Below, in pieces: positions 1 through 7,934 of a stretch of DNA of 12,991 nt. The notes beneath the pieces are model-generated. The model searched no databases. It was not told the origin of the DNA and worked only from the letters and a program-made list of their open reading frames with translations. The DNA is taken from NCBI GenBank assembly GCA_937890485.1, contig CALBXN010000242.1, forward strand, positions 1-12,991, written 5' to 3'. This DNA is from an uncultured Treponema sp. Lineage in GTDB: Bacteria; Spirochaetota; Spirochaetia; Treponematales; Treponemataceae. Every line of letters starts with the position of its first letter. Positions within the stretch are counted from its first letter, which is position 1. A program made the translations under genes and the position numbers.

Positions 1-480
1 AACCTCCTCCATCCAGAAATGATTGGATGCGCCGGATACGAATGCCATAGGATATTTGGCGATGTCTTCTCTTGACAATTTTATGTCCACATGAGTCCAT
101 GCAGGTGCATTAGAAAACGCACTTGCTGCAGCAACCGTCTGATTGATTGGCTGACCTGCCGCGTTGTATGTCTGTACAGCGACACGACTTGTCATTGAGG
201 CGTTATCTGGTCCGACAAACGGATCTTTACGTCCCCATTGATAGTTGAGTCCTTTTGACCAGTTTGTGCCGCTAGTCTTCCAATCTGATGACGAAAGGGC
301 TCCTAGATTACGGTCCATAAGTTGTGGATCCTGATATGCTGAATATGCTGACAGACTGCTATTGACTTTCCATGTCTGGAGATTAGCATCAAGGTCAGCA
401 TCTGTAATCCATAAGTGCCAGCTCCAAAGAATATTATCAGAACCATCTACAACAGCGACAACAGCGTTTGCCTCATACAT
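1..480 (-). CDS. Partial Bacteroidales-type surface protein fragment (FISUMP / fimbrillin-associated style domain)
   Basis: The reverse strand is open from base 540 to the window edge, with an in-frame TAA at 541-543 just upstream. The first in-frame ATG is at 480, giving 160 residues that run off the edge. The translation contains NILWSWHLWITDAD, LMDRNLGALSSSDW and GLNYQWGRKDPFVGP. The LWSWH, MDRNLGA and YQWGRKDPF blocks are typical of secreted or surface proteins of Bacteroides, Prevotella and Alistipes that carry major-paralogous (FISUMP-like) domains. No signal peptide or lipobox is visible, so the N-terminus is missing or was cut off at about base 540. The C-terminus lies outside the window. 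Base composition (32 G/C of 60 at 121-180) is far higher than in the core of the window, suggesting a different source genome. Its precise role is unknown; display at the cell surface is inferred from the family. Confidence 0.7.
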   Translation of the reverse strand, partial: MYEANAVVAVVDGSDNILWSWHLWITDADLDANLQTWKVNSSLSAYSAYQDPQLMDRNLGALSSSDWKTSGTNWSKGLNYQWGRKDPFVGPDNASMTSRVAVQTYNAAGQPINQTVAAASAFSNAPAWTHVDIKLSREDIAKYPMAFVSGASNHFWMEEV

Positions 481-540
481 CACATAGTCATCATTCTCCT
501 TGATGTATATATTCTTCCTTCTATCAGCTATTTCTGATTG

Positions 541-704
541 TTATGGAGCCTTTAAATTTCAACTCACTATGTTCGTTGCACTAAATCATATAGAAGAGTG
601 CTAACTACTTATTTTTAATTGCAGCCTGTACGACTGCACCCGGAGCATAGCGAACGTGTGTCCATGCTACCACTATAAAACTGAAAATTTCCGAATTGGG
701 TGTA
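541..704. other. Gap between the surface-protein fragment and the kinase-like gene, with a G+C-richer island
   Basis: No gene is supported here. Most of the gap is A+T-rich, but about 620-675 is clearly richer in G+C and matches neither neighbour. On the minus strand this island reads as a short open stretch ending APGAVVQAAIKNK and a TAG at 605-607, with no start codon or ribosome site. I could not fold it into a convincing terminator or recombination site. The switch from Bacteroidales-like coding sequence to this material happens at about 540. Confidence 0.4.
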
Positions 705-1505
705 TTATTTATTATTTTTCTCGCTTTCTAACATCGCATACATTATTTCTGCTTTATCATTATGGAAATTATATGGTTTAAATCTATAATAATTGTAATA
801 TCTTATATCTACCCAATTATGTATATATACTACCAAATCCCCCTTTATTGCATCAAAAGAACTCCAAAACTCATCTTTATCATGATTTCTTTCTAATGTT
901 AATTTTGCTGCATGGAATTCAAAACTATAATCTTCAAGGATACCTTTTAAGTTTTCATCATATATTCCACTAATATTTAGAATATATTGTTGACTTTCTA
1001 TCTGTTTGAGAGCTTTTTCAATCCCTTCTATGCTCATCAACAATTGTTCATTAAAGAAATTCATTAATTCTTCTTGTCTATTAGGCTCGCATTCCATAAA
1101 TTTGCACTTTGTTATTTCATACCATTCAATCCACGTATGTTTCTCCTGACGATAATCTTTATCTTTAAATGCAATGCTGCACAAACGTGCCCACGTTTCC
1201 ACATACCATATTATTTGATATTTCAAATCAATATACACTGAATCATATACACTATTTGCTTTTTCATTTTTTTCTGGCATAATCATATCAACAATTGTTT
1301 CAATGGTTGTGTTAAATAATTCTCCAGAAATAACTAGTCCAAATAAAATTATACAAATCATCCATTCCATCTTTGTAATTTTTAATACACATCCTGCTAT
1401 TGTTACTAATATCATTATTAATATGTGTATTTTCATATTTCTTTCTGCTTTAAAAGAACTTATTATTCCTTCGCATGCATATTTAAAACTTTTTATTATT
1501 TTCAT
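705..1505 (-). CDS. DgkA-like (diacylglycerol/undecaprenol kinase) N-terminal region fused to an unrecognised C-terminal domain
   Basis: Residues 1-78 match the small membrane kinases of the DgkA family, which phosphorylate diacylglycerol or undecaprenol in the inner membrane. Visible are SFKYACEG near the N-terminus, the ERN motif (21-23), a first membrane helix (about 26-41), and a second helix ending in the signature GELFNTTIETIVD with Glu62, Asn65 and Glu69. After MPEKNEKA (76-83) the match stops. The usual third helix, with its Lys-Asp-x-Ala-Ala-Gly-Ala block, is absent. In its place are about 180 charged, aromatic-rich, probably helical residues that I do not recognise. Family members are normally about 120-135 residues; this one has 266. 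The start is well supported by AAAGGAGA shortly before the ATG. Kinase activity is doubtful without helix 3. It could be a natural fusion, a gene rearranged in evolution, or an assembly join. Confidence 0.6.
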   Translation of the reverse strand: MKIIKSFKYACEGIISSFKAERNMKIHILIMILVTIAGCVLKITKMEWMICIILFGLVISGELFNTTIETIVDMIMPEKNEKANSVYDSVYIDLKYQIIWYVETWARLCSIAFKDKDYRQEKHTWIEWYEITKCKFMECEPNRQEELMNFFNEQLLMSIEGIEKALKQIESQQYILNISGIYDENLKGILEDYSFEFHAAKLTLERNHDKDEFWSSFDAIKGDLVVYIHNWVDIRYYNYYRFKPYNFHNDKAEIMYAMLESEKNNK

Positions 1506-1561
1506 GTTTATTTCTCCTTTAATTATAATTTATTATTAGTATATATATGTTTTTTGAGTGA

Positions 1562-2524
1562 GCTTCGTGGAGACCGACAAATTATAGACTGTTATGCAGT
1601 TGGGATAACGAAAAAAAATATATATATGTTCATTATAGATTAGATGGAATAAGTCAAACCAAATATGTTGGCGAGTATAGTGAACAATTACATTCATTAA
1701 TATTAGAAAATAATAATTTACAAAATGATGAAAAAGATAAAATATTAAATTATGAGTTGCAAGTTTATTTTTGTGAAGGAACACCTAGCGAAAAATTAGA
1801 ATGGTTCAAAACCATAAATATTGCAGGAGAAAAATTAACTACACAAGAAATTCGGAATGCAGTTTATGCTGGAAGTTGGACAGCGGAAGCAAAAAAGATT
1901 TTTTCTAAGTCTAATTGTGCGGCAAAACTTTTAAGTGAAAAATATGTAAATGGTTCTCCAATTCGTCAAGAACTTTTAGAAAAAGCGATTAGTTGGTTTG
2001 TTGGAAAAGAAGATTCTTTGATTTGTAATTATATGGCAACTCATCAAAACGATAATGATGCAACAGAACTTTGGTTATATTTTCAAAATGTTATTAATTG
2101 GATAAAAACTTTATTTCCAATTTATCGCAAAGAAATGAAAGGTATTGAATGGGGAGAAATTTATAATTCCTACCATGATACTCAAAATGGACTTGGAAAA
2201 AATCGAAAAGACTTAAATTCAAAAGATTTAGAATCAAAAGTTTCCAAGTTGATGGCTGATGAAGATGTTACAAAAAAATCTGGAATTTATTATTATGTTT
2301 TTGATGGAAACGAAAAACATTTGAGTATTCGTGCATTTTTAGACCGCGATAAAAGAACTGTTTACACAAAGCAAGGCGGAATTTGTCCTTATTGTAAAAA
2401 ACATTTTGAATTTAACGAAATGCAAGGAGACCACATTGTGCCTTGGAGTAAAGGTGGAAAATCTGTTTTAGAAAATCTTCAAATGCTTTGCACTGAATGT
2501 AATCTGAAAAAAGGGAATAATTAA
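1562..2524 (+). pseudogene. 5'-truncated DUF262 (GmrS-like) / HNH nuclease gene
   Basis: The frame is open from just after a TGA at 1559 to the TAA at 2522-2524. It has no ATG or GTG near its beginning; the first usable start is a TTG at 1757, which would give 255 residues. The segment LNYELQVYFCEG, followed by EKLEWFKTINIAGEKLTTQEIRNAVY, is typical of the second half of DUF262-domain proteins. The last 47 residues form an HNH nuclease with paired cysteines CPYC and CTEC and the core GDHIVPWSKGG. The N-terminal DUF262 part with its DGQQR-like motif, normally over 100 residues, is missing. An alternative frame upstream of the eight-A run at 1611-1618 reads RGDRQIIDCYAVGITKK and may be a frameshifted scrap of the lost part, but this is uncertain. 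Related proteins act in modification-dependent restriction of foreign DNA. The remnant probably lacks that activity, though its HNH domain is complete. Confidence 0.75.
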
Positions 2525-2561
2525 GTATAAAAATAAAGCAGTTTTCTTATACATAAAAAAA

Positions 2562-2611
2562 AAGCCATCGAAATAAAATCTTTTTAGTAAAGACCAATAT
2601 TTCAATGGCTT
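2562..2611 (-). terminator. Hairpin terminator between convergent genes
   Basis: AAGCCATCGAAATA (2562-2575) pairs with ATTTCAATGGCTT (2599-2611), a stem of about 13 pairs with a single C/A mismatch. On the minus strand the stem is followed by nine T residues (A-run 2555-2563 on the plus strand), so it fits the end of the NSS transporter transcript. The plus side has a weaker T-rich tail, so it may also stop readthrough from the HNH remnant. Confidence 0.8.
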
Positions 2612-2628
2612 ATTTATTTAACAAAGAG

Positions 2629-4008
2629 TTACATTTTGCTAAAAATATCTATGTAGCCTTTTACAAATATAAAAATAATGATGAGTGGTAAAATCCATTT
2701 AAAATAAAACTTTAATGCTTTAGGAAATTTTATTCCGTTACCAGTATCTGCTTCGTTAATAAAGTTTTTCCAGCCCCATCCTTTTTTGTGACAACAGAAA
2801 ATCAAAATCAATAAAGAACCTAAAGGAAGTAGAGTAGAACTTACGATAAAATCTTCTAAGTCAAGAACTCCTGTTCCTGCTCCCAATGGTTGAAAATTTT
2901 TCCAAAGGTTAAATCCTAAAATACATGGAATTGATAATGTAACTACGATAACACAGTTTATGATACAAGATTTTTTTCTTGACCAACCATGAACATCCAT
3001 CCAGTAACTTACGATGTTTTCAAAAACTGCAATTAAAGTTGAAATTGCTGCAAAACTCATAAAAATAAAGAACAAAGTTCCCCATAGACGACTTGCTGCC
3101 ATATTGTTAAAAATATTTGGCATTGTAATAAACAATAACTGAGGACCTGCTCCAGGATTTACTCCATAAGCAAAACAAGCTGGAAAGATAATCAAGCCAC
3201 TTGCAATTGCAACAAAGGTGTCAAGAATGATAATTCTTAAAGATTCCCCTGTTAACGAATATTTTTTATCGATGTAAGAACCAAAAATTTCCATACTTCC
3301 GATTCCTAAACTCAATGTAAAAAATGCTTGTCCCATGGCTGCAAAAATTACTTCGCTAAAACCAGATTCAGTTACTTTACTAAAATCTGGTAAAAGATAA
3401 AATTTTAATCCTTCAGAACTTCCTTTAAGTGTAATTGAGTGAATTGCTAAAATTACAATCAAAACAAGAAGAAGTGACATCATAACCTTTGTAATTTTTT
3501 CAACACCGTTTTTTAATCCAATTCCAACTATTACAAATGAAAGAATTGTAACTAGTGCCATCCAGAAAATTTGTTGTCCTGGATTTGCTGTTAAAGCACC
3601 AAAAAAGTTTTCTACACCCTTTGCGTCTAAACCTGAAAAAGCACCTGTTATATTTGAAAAACAATAGTACAAAAGCCAACCTGCAATTGTTGTGTAAAAA
3701 AACATTAAAATGTAATTACCAATTATTGCTACAGGCCCATATAAGTGCCACTTTGTTTCTTTGGGCTCTAAAGTTTTTAATGCTTTCCCGATATTTTGTC
3801 TTGAAGCTCTTCCTATTGAAAATTCCATTACCATAATAGGAAGTCCTAACGCTACAAGAAAAAATAAGTAAATTAATACAAATAAAGCTCCACCGTATTT
3901 ACCTGCGATATAAGGAAATCTCCACACATTTCCCAATCCAATGGCACATCCTGCAGAAAGTAGGATAAATCCTAATCTTGAAGAAAGTGATTCTCGTTGT
4001 TCTGCCAT
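2629..4008 (-). CDS. Neurotransmitter:sodium symporter (NSS/SNF) family transporter
   Basis: This is a LeuT-fold, sodium-driven importer in the cytoplasmic membrane, most likely for an amino acid. The protein is 459 residues with about 11-12 hydrophobic segments, normal for bacterial NSS members. Helix 1 has the unwound signature GCAIGLGNVWRFPY (20-33), with Asn27 at the position that binds sodium in LeuT. The helix 6 region reads AMGQAFFTLSLGIGSMEIF, matching the LeuT AxGQxFFTLSLG stretch. An upstream in-frame ATG exists at 4017. I chose 4008 because the AAAGG ribosome site lies immediately against the first ATG but about eight bases before the second. The substrate cannot be read from sequence; tryptophan, tyrosine, leucine and alanine carriers all occur in the family. 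It is oriented with asnS, but a strong terminator lies between them, so it is probably its own transcription unit, expressed from within 4009-4044 or by readthrough. Confidence 0.92.
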   Translation of the reverse strand: MAEQRESLSSRLGFILLSAGCAIGLGNVWRFPYIAGKYGGALFVLIYLFFLVALGLPIMVMEFSIGRASRQNIGKALKTLEPKETKWHLYGPVAIIGNYILMFFYTTIAGWLLYYCFSNITGAFSGLDAKGVENFFGALTANPGQQIFWMALVTILSFVIVGIGLKNGVEKITKVMMSLLLVLIVILAIHSITLKGSSEGLKFYLLPDFSKVTESGFSEVIFAAMGQAFFTLSLGIGSMEIFGSYIDKKYSLTGESLRIIILDTFVAIASGLIIFPACFAYGVNPGAGPQLLFITMPNIFNNMAASRLWGTLFFIFMSFAAISTLIAVFENIVSYWMDVHGWSRKKSCIINCVIVVTLSIPCILGFNLWKNFQPLGAGTGVLDLEDFIVSSTLLPLGSLLILIFCCHKKGWGWKNFINEADTGNGIKFPKALKFYFKWILPLIIIFIFVKGYIDIFSKM

Positions 4009-4044
4009 AATATTCATCCTTTATTTTTTATGAGTGTTTTATAC

Positions 4045-4087
4045 AAAAAAAAACTGTCCCATGAAATTAAATTTTCAGTTAGGACAG
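4045..4087 (-). terminator. Rho-independent terminator of asnS
   Basis: CTGTCC (4054-4059) pairs with GGACAG (4082-4087), with additional inner pairing of GAAA with TTTC. On the minus strand the hairpin is followed by nine T residues (A-run 4045-4053 on the plus strand). It lies directly after the asnS stop and before the transporter start. Confidence 0.82.
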
Positions 4088-4103
4088 CTTTCTTTATTAC
4101 TGT

Positions 4104-5549
4104 TTAGAATTCGGCTTGTTTTGGAGCTCTTGGGAAAGGAATTACATCACGCAAGTTTCCAAGCCCTGTAACGTAACGAAGTAATCGTTCAAAACCAAGT
4201 CCAAAGCCTGAGTGAGGAACTGTACCGAATTTTCGTAGTTCCAAATACCACCAGTAATCTTCTGGCTTCATTCCTAGTTCTTGGATTCTTGCTACAAGTT
4301 TATCGTAATCAGCTTCTCGTTCTGAGCCTCCGATAAGTTCTCCGATTCCAGGAACAAGAACATCAACTGCACGAACTGTTTTTCCGTCGGGATTTTGCTT
4401 CATATAGAAAGCCTTAATTTCCTTTGGATAATCGTATACCATAACAGGTTTTTTATAAATTTCTTCTGTTAGATAGCGTTCATGTTCTGTTTGTAAATCA
4501 CAACCCCAATAGGCTTTAAATTCAAACTTATCGTTATTTTTTTCAAGTTGAGTAATTGCATCAGTGTAACTAACTCTAGCAAAATCTGAATTTGCAACAT
4601 GAGTTAATGTGTCGATTAAGCCTTTTTGAACTCTTTCGTTAAAGAATTTCATATCTTCTGAACATTTTGTTAATGCCCAATTCAAAAGGTAACGAACAAA
4701 TTCTTCTGCTAAATCCATGTTGTCTTCTAGTTCAAAGAATGCCATTTCAGGTTCAATCATCCAGAATTCAGCTAAGTGACGAGGTGTGTTTGAATTTTCT
4801 GCTCTAAAAGTTGGTCCAAAAGTGTAAACTCTAGAAAGGGCTGTTGCATAAGTTTCGGCCTGTAACTGACCTGAAACAGTAAGACTTGCTTTTTTCCCAA
4901 AGAAATCTTTGCTGTAATCAACTAGGTTTGCAGCTTTTTCTTCTGCCATTCCTCTTGCACCTGCTTTAATTCCTGTAGCAGCAATTTTTTCTAAATCAAG
5001 TGTTGTAACTTGGAACATTTCTCCTGCACCTTCGCAGTCACTTGTGGTGATAATTGGTGCGTTAAAATATTGAAATCCTCTTTCATTAAAGAAAGTGTGA
5101 ATTGCATAAGCCATTTGACTTCGCATACGAGCAGCAGCCCCAATGATATTTGTTCTTGGTCTAAGATGCCCAATTTCACGCAAAAATTCGATAGAGTGTC
5201 CTTTTTTCTGTAAAGGATAAGAATCTACAGGAGCTTCTCCTAGAACTTCGATGTTTTCAAGAGAAACTTCCACAGCTTGTCCAGAAGCAGGAGATGGAAT
5301 TAATTTTCCTGTTGCTTTTACAGAGGCACCAGTTGTTATTTTTTTCAACTGTTCTTCGATATTATCATTATTTGGATTATTAGAATCTCTATCAAAAGTT
5401 AATTGAATCGATGCAAAGCATGAACCATCATTTACCTGAATAAAACATAGATTTTTTGAATCACGTTTTGTGCGTACCCAACCTAAAATTTGAACTTCAT
5501 GTCCGTCGGGATTTGATACTAAAATGTCTTTAATTAATATTGCTTTCAT
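4104..5549 (-). CDS. asnS: Asparaginyl-tRNA synthetase
   Basis: This is a cytoplasmic class IIb synthetase that activates asparagine with ATP and loads it on tRNA-Asn. The 481-residue protein has an N-terminal OB-fold anticodon-binding domain (about 1-105, with ILGWVRTKRDSKN at 21-33) followed by the class II catalytic core. Motif 2 reads FRAENSNTPRHLAEFWMIEPE (248-268); the asparagine-type HLAEFWM distinguishes it from AspRS. Motif 3 is GFGLGFERLLRYVTG (448-462). The usual DYSKDFFGKKASLTVSGQL block is at 211-229. The open frame extends upstream to an ATG at 5597, but those extra residues are cysteine-rich and unlike the family. The start MKAILIKDIL at 5549 fits the usual length; MNFMKAIL at 5558 is also possible. 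No strong ribosome site is seen for any of them. The gene is divergent from citrate synthase. Confidence 0.96.
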   Translation of the reverse strand: MKAILIKDILVSNPDGHEVQILGWVRTKRDSKNLCFIQVNDGSCFASIQLTFDRDSNNPNNDNIEEQLKKITTGASVKATGKLIPSPASGQAVEVSLENIEVLGEAPVDSYPLQKKGHSIEFLREIGHLRPRTNIIGAAARMRSQMAYAIHTFFNERGFQYFNAPIITTSDCEGAGEMFQVTTLDLEKIAATGIKAGARGMAEEKAANLVDYSKDFFGKKASLTVSGQLQAETYATALSRVYTFGPTFRAENSNTPRHLAEFWMIEPEMAFFELEDNMDLAEEFVRYLLNWALTKCSEDMKFFNERVQKGLIDTLTHVANSDFARVSYTDAITQLEKNNDKFEFKAYWGCDLQTEHERYLTEEIYKKPVMVYDYPKEIKAFYMKQNPDGKTVRAVDVLVPGIGELIGGSEREADYDKLVARIQELGMKPEDYWWYLELRKFGTVPHSGFGLGFERLLRYVTGLGNLRDVIPFPRAPKQAEF

Positions 5550-5623
5550 AAAGTTCATTCTACTACTTTTTTTGCAAAGTGTACATATAGAAAACAAAAA
5601 CCCTTGAAAGAAATTTTATAAAT

Positions 5624-5653
5624 TTGTATAATTAATATGTAATATAGTATAAT
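5624..5653 (+). promoter_or_regulatory. Sigma-70-type promoter of the citrate synthase gene
   Basis: TTGTAT (5624-5629) and a perfect TATAAT (5648-5653) are separated by 18 bases. Transcription would begin near 5660, leaving a leader of about 20 bases that contains the GGAGAG ribosome site (5673-5678) before the ATG at 5682. The 132-base gap also has to hold the divergent asnS promoter, for which I found no clear match. Confidence 0.6.
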
Positions 5654-5681
5654 GTTGAATAAATATACAAATGGAGAGTAA

Positions 5682-7037
5682 ATGTCTGATAATTTTGAAA
5701 ATTCGCTTATTGAAAAGATTACAACTATCGCCAAAAATAATGATCCGATAAACCAAGATTTATACCAAAAATATGATGTATGTCGAGGTTTACGCTATCC
5801 TGATGGTCGTGGTGTAGTTGTAGATCTTACTCGTGTTGGTGATGTTGTTGGATATGATGTGATTGATGGCAAGAAAGTTGCAATTCCTGGAAAATTGATT
5901 TATCGTGGATATGATATAGAAGATTTAATAAAAGATGCTGAAGCTACTGATCAATTTGGATATGAACAAACTGCTTACTTGTTACTTTTTGGTGAACTTC
6001 CAACTCAATCTCAATTAGATGAATTTAGAGAATTTTTAGGTTCAAAAAGAAGTTTACCAGAAAACTTTACAGAAGATATGATTATGAAAGCACCTTCTTC
6101 TGATATCATGAATAAATTGGCTCGTGGAGTTTTGGCAAGTTATTCTTATGATAAAAATCCAGAAGATGTTTCTGTAGCAAATAATCTTAGACAATGTATT
6201 GAATTGATTGCTCGTTTTTCAACTTTAACTGCTTACGCTTATCAGGCAAAACGCCGTTATTACGACGGAAAGAGTATGTATATTCATAATCCAAAACCAG
6301 AGCTTTCTACTGCCGAAAATCTTTTGCGTCTTATTCGTCCAGATAAAGAATATACTAAGTTAGAAGCAGAAATTTTGGACTTATCTTTAATTCTTCATGC
6401 TGAACATGGTGGTGGAAATAACTCATCCTTGTCTGTTCATGTTATTTCTTCTGCTGATACAGATACTTATTCTGCTATTGCTGCAGCTGTTGGTTCTTTG
6501 AAAGGTCGTCGTCATGGTGGTGCCAATAAGCAAGTAATGGATATGATGGATAACATCAAAGAAAATGTTAAAGATTGGTCAAATGAATCTGAAATAAAAG
6601 AATATCTTAGAAAGATTATCCGTAAAGAAGTTTTTGACAAAAAAGGATTAATTTACGGACAAGGTCATGCAGTTTATACAATTTCAGATCCACGTGCAAT
6701 TTTACTTAGAGATAAGGCAGAATCTTTAGCAAAAGAGAAGGGATGCACTGAAGAATTTAATCTTTATCGCACAATAGAAAAATTGGCTCCTATAGTTTTT
6801 GCTGAAGAAAAAAATAGTGATAAGCAAATTTGTACAAATGTGGATTTTTACTCAGGATTTGTTTATACAATGTTGAATATTCCACGAGAATTATTTACTC
6901 CAATTTTTGCTATTTCTCGAATTGCTGGATGGTCTGCACACCGAATTGAAGAAATCGTTTCTGGTGGAAGAATTTATCGTCCTGCTTACAAAAATGTTCT
7001 TGAAAGAAGGGATTATATTCCTATTGATAAACGCTAA
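5682..7037 (+). CDS. gltA: Citrate synthase (citrate/2-methylcitrate synthase family)
   Basis: The enzyme condenses oxaloacetate and acetyl-CoA to citrate at the entry of the TCA cycle. The 451-residue protein has all three catalytic residues of the family: His242 in LILHAEHGGGN, His329 in GQGHAVYTISDPRA, and Asp388 in CTNVDFYSG. LKGRRHGGAN (273-282) and RIAGWSAHRIEE (413-424) are the other substrate-site blocks. The type resembles citrate synthases of anaerobic Firmicutes and related bacteria more than the E. coli enzyme. In an anaerobe it probably feeds the oxidative half-cycle towards 2-oxoglutarate and glutamate; no other TCA gene is visible here. A clear promoter and ribosome site precede it. 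The pseudouridine synthase gene follows after 21 bases, so the two are probably cotranscribed. The substrate is likely oxaloacetate plus acetyl-CoA, but methylcitrate synthase activity cannot be excluded. Confidence 0.94.
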   Translation: MSDNFENSLIEKITTIAKNNDPINQDLYQKYDVCRGLRYPDGRGVVVDLTRVGDVVGYDVIDGKKVAIPGKLIYRGYDIEDLIKDAEATDQFGYEQTAYLLLFGELPTQSQLDEFREFLGSKRSLPENFTEDMIMKAPSSDIMNKLARGVLASYSYDKNPEDVSVANNLRQCIELIARFSTLTAYAYQAKRRYYDGKSMYIHNPKPELSTAENLLRLIRPDKEYTKLEAEILDLSLILHAEHGGGNNSSLSVHVISSADTDTYSAIAAAVGSLKGRRHGGANKQVMDMMDNIKENVKDWSNESEIKEYLRKIIRKEVFDKKGLIYGQGHAVYTISDPRAILLRDKAESLAKEKGCTEEFNLYRTIEKLAPIVFAEEKNSDKQICTNVDFYSGFVYTMLNIPRELFTPIFAISRIAGWSAHRIEEIVSGGRIYRPAYKNVLERRDYIPIDKR

Positions 7038-7058
7038 TCGAAAGATTTAGGTACTTTT

Positions 7059-7841
7059 ATGAAAAGAGAACGACTTGATAAAATACTTTCTCATCATGGA
7101 TTTGGTTCAAGAAAAGATGTTAAAAAATTGTTGCATTCTGGTAGAGTAAATGTAAACGGAAAAATTTGTACTTTGCCAGATGTTTCAATTGATTTAGATA
7201 TCGATGTTATTTCTATTGATGATGAAGTTTTGAAAGTTCGTAAACACGTTTATTTAATGATGAACAAATGTGAAGATGTGGTTTGTTCAAATAAGGATGG
7301 AATTCATAGTACTGTTTTTGATTTAGTTCCAGAAGAATATAAAACATCTTCAATGGGTGGTGAACTTCATTGTGTAGGGCGATTAGATATTGATACTGAA
7401 GGTTTGTTGCTTTTAACAACTGACGGAAGTTTAACTCATAAATTAATTTCTCCAAAAACTCATATTCCAAAAACATATCATGTAAAATTACAAAAAGGCT
7501 TAAGTCTAAGAGAGCAAACTAAATACACAGAAGTTTTTCAAAAAGGAATGTTTGTTCCTGCTGAAGGAAACGAAAGTGAATTTACAGCTCTTCCTGCACA
7601 ATTGATTTGGCCCTCTGAAGAAAACGGAAGCTATCTTACAGAAAATGGTCCAGAATCTTGTGAGGTTTTAATTACAATTTACGAAGGAAAATATCATCAA
7701 GTAAAACGAATGTTTGCAGCCTGTGGAAATCAGGTGATAAAACTAAAACGACTTTCTATCGGTGGTTTATATTTAGATTCAGGTCTTGCTTTAGGGCAGT
7801 GTAGAGAATTAACTCAAGAAGAATTAAAATTTTTAATATAA
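7059..7841 (+). CDS. rsuA: 16S rRNA pseudouridine synthase, RsuA/RluB/E/F family
   Basis: The enzyme isomerises a uridine in ribosomal RNA to pseudouridine. An S4 RNA-binding domain occupies about residues 1-60 (RLDKILSHHGFGSRKDVKKL, then GRVNVNGK). The catalytic domain follows, with the family signature GRLDIDTEGLLLLTTDG (107-123), where Asp110 of RLD should be the nucleophile. The C-terminal block EGKYHQVKRMFAACGN is close to RsuA, which modifies position 516 of 16S rRNA in E. coli. RluB, RluE and RluF share the fold, so the target site is inferred. At 260 residues it is slightly longer than E. coli RsuA; the extra residues include a loop around WPSEENGSYLTENGPES. The ribosome site is weak (TTTAGG about nine bases before the ATG), which fits translation as the second gene of the citrate synthase unit. 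Confidence 0.88.
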   Translation: MKRERLDKILSHHGFGSRKDVKKLLHSGRVNVNGKICTLPDVSIDLDIDVISIDDEVLKVRKHVYLMMNKCEDVVCSNKDGIHSTVFDLVPEEYKTSSMGGELHCVGRLDIDTEGLLLLTTDGSLTHKLISPKTHIPKTYHVKLQKGLSLREQTKYTEVFQKGMFVPAEGNESEFTALPAQLIWPSEENGSYLTENGPESCEVLITIYEGKYHQVKRMFAACGNQVIKLKRLSIGGLYLDSGLALGQCRELTQEELKFLI

Positions 7842-7878
7842 AGTGATGCTCATATAAAACTAATATTTCAAATTCTAC

Positions 7879-7907
7879 TTGACGGGTGGAGATTAAGAAA
7901 TAATTAT
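7879..7907 (+). promoter_or_regulatory. Probable promoter of the ABC exporter operon
   Basis: TTGACG (7879-7884) lies 16-17 bases before TAATTAT (7901-7907). The AAGGA ribosome site near 7923 and the ATG at 7935 follow at normal distances. The -35 match is strong and the -10 match is moderate. No terminator for the preceding gene is evident in this 93-base gap. Confidence 0.5.
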
Positions 7908-7934
7908 TTTAAAATATTTTTGTAAGGAAAAAAA

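Noticed and set aside
1559..1612. G+C-richer stretch with GTTAT...ATAAC pairing as a recombination site
   Set aside because: Only a five-base stem is visible and no direct partner exists; it may simply be remnant coding sequence of the DUF262 gene.
1303..1784. Overlapping short ORFs on both strands around the kinase-like gene start
   Set aside because: They have no ribosome sites, repetitive Ile/Phe/Tyr content from A+T-rich DNA, and overlap better-supported frames.
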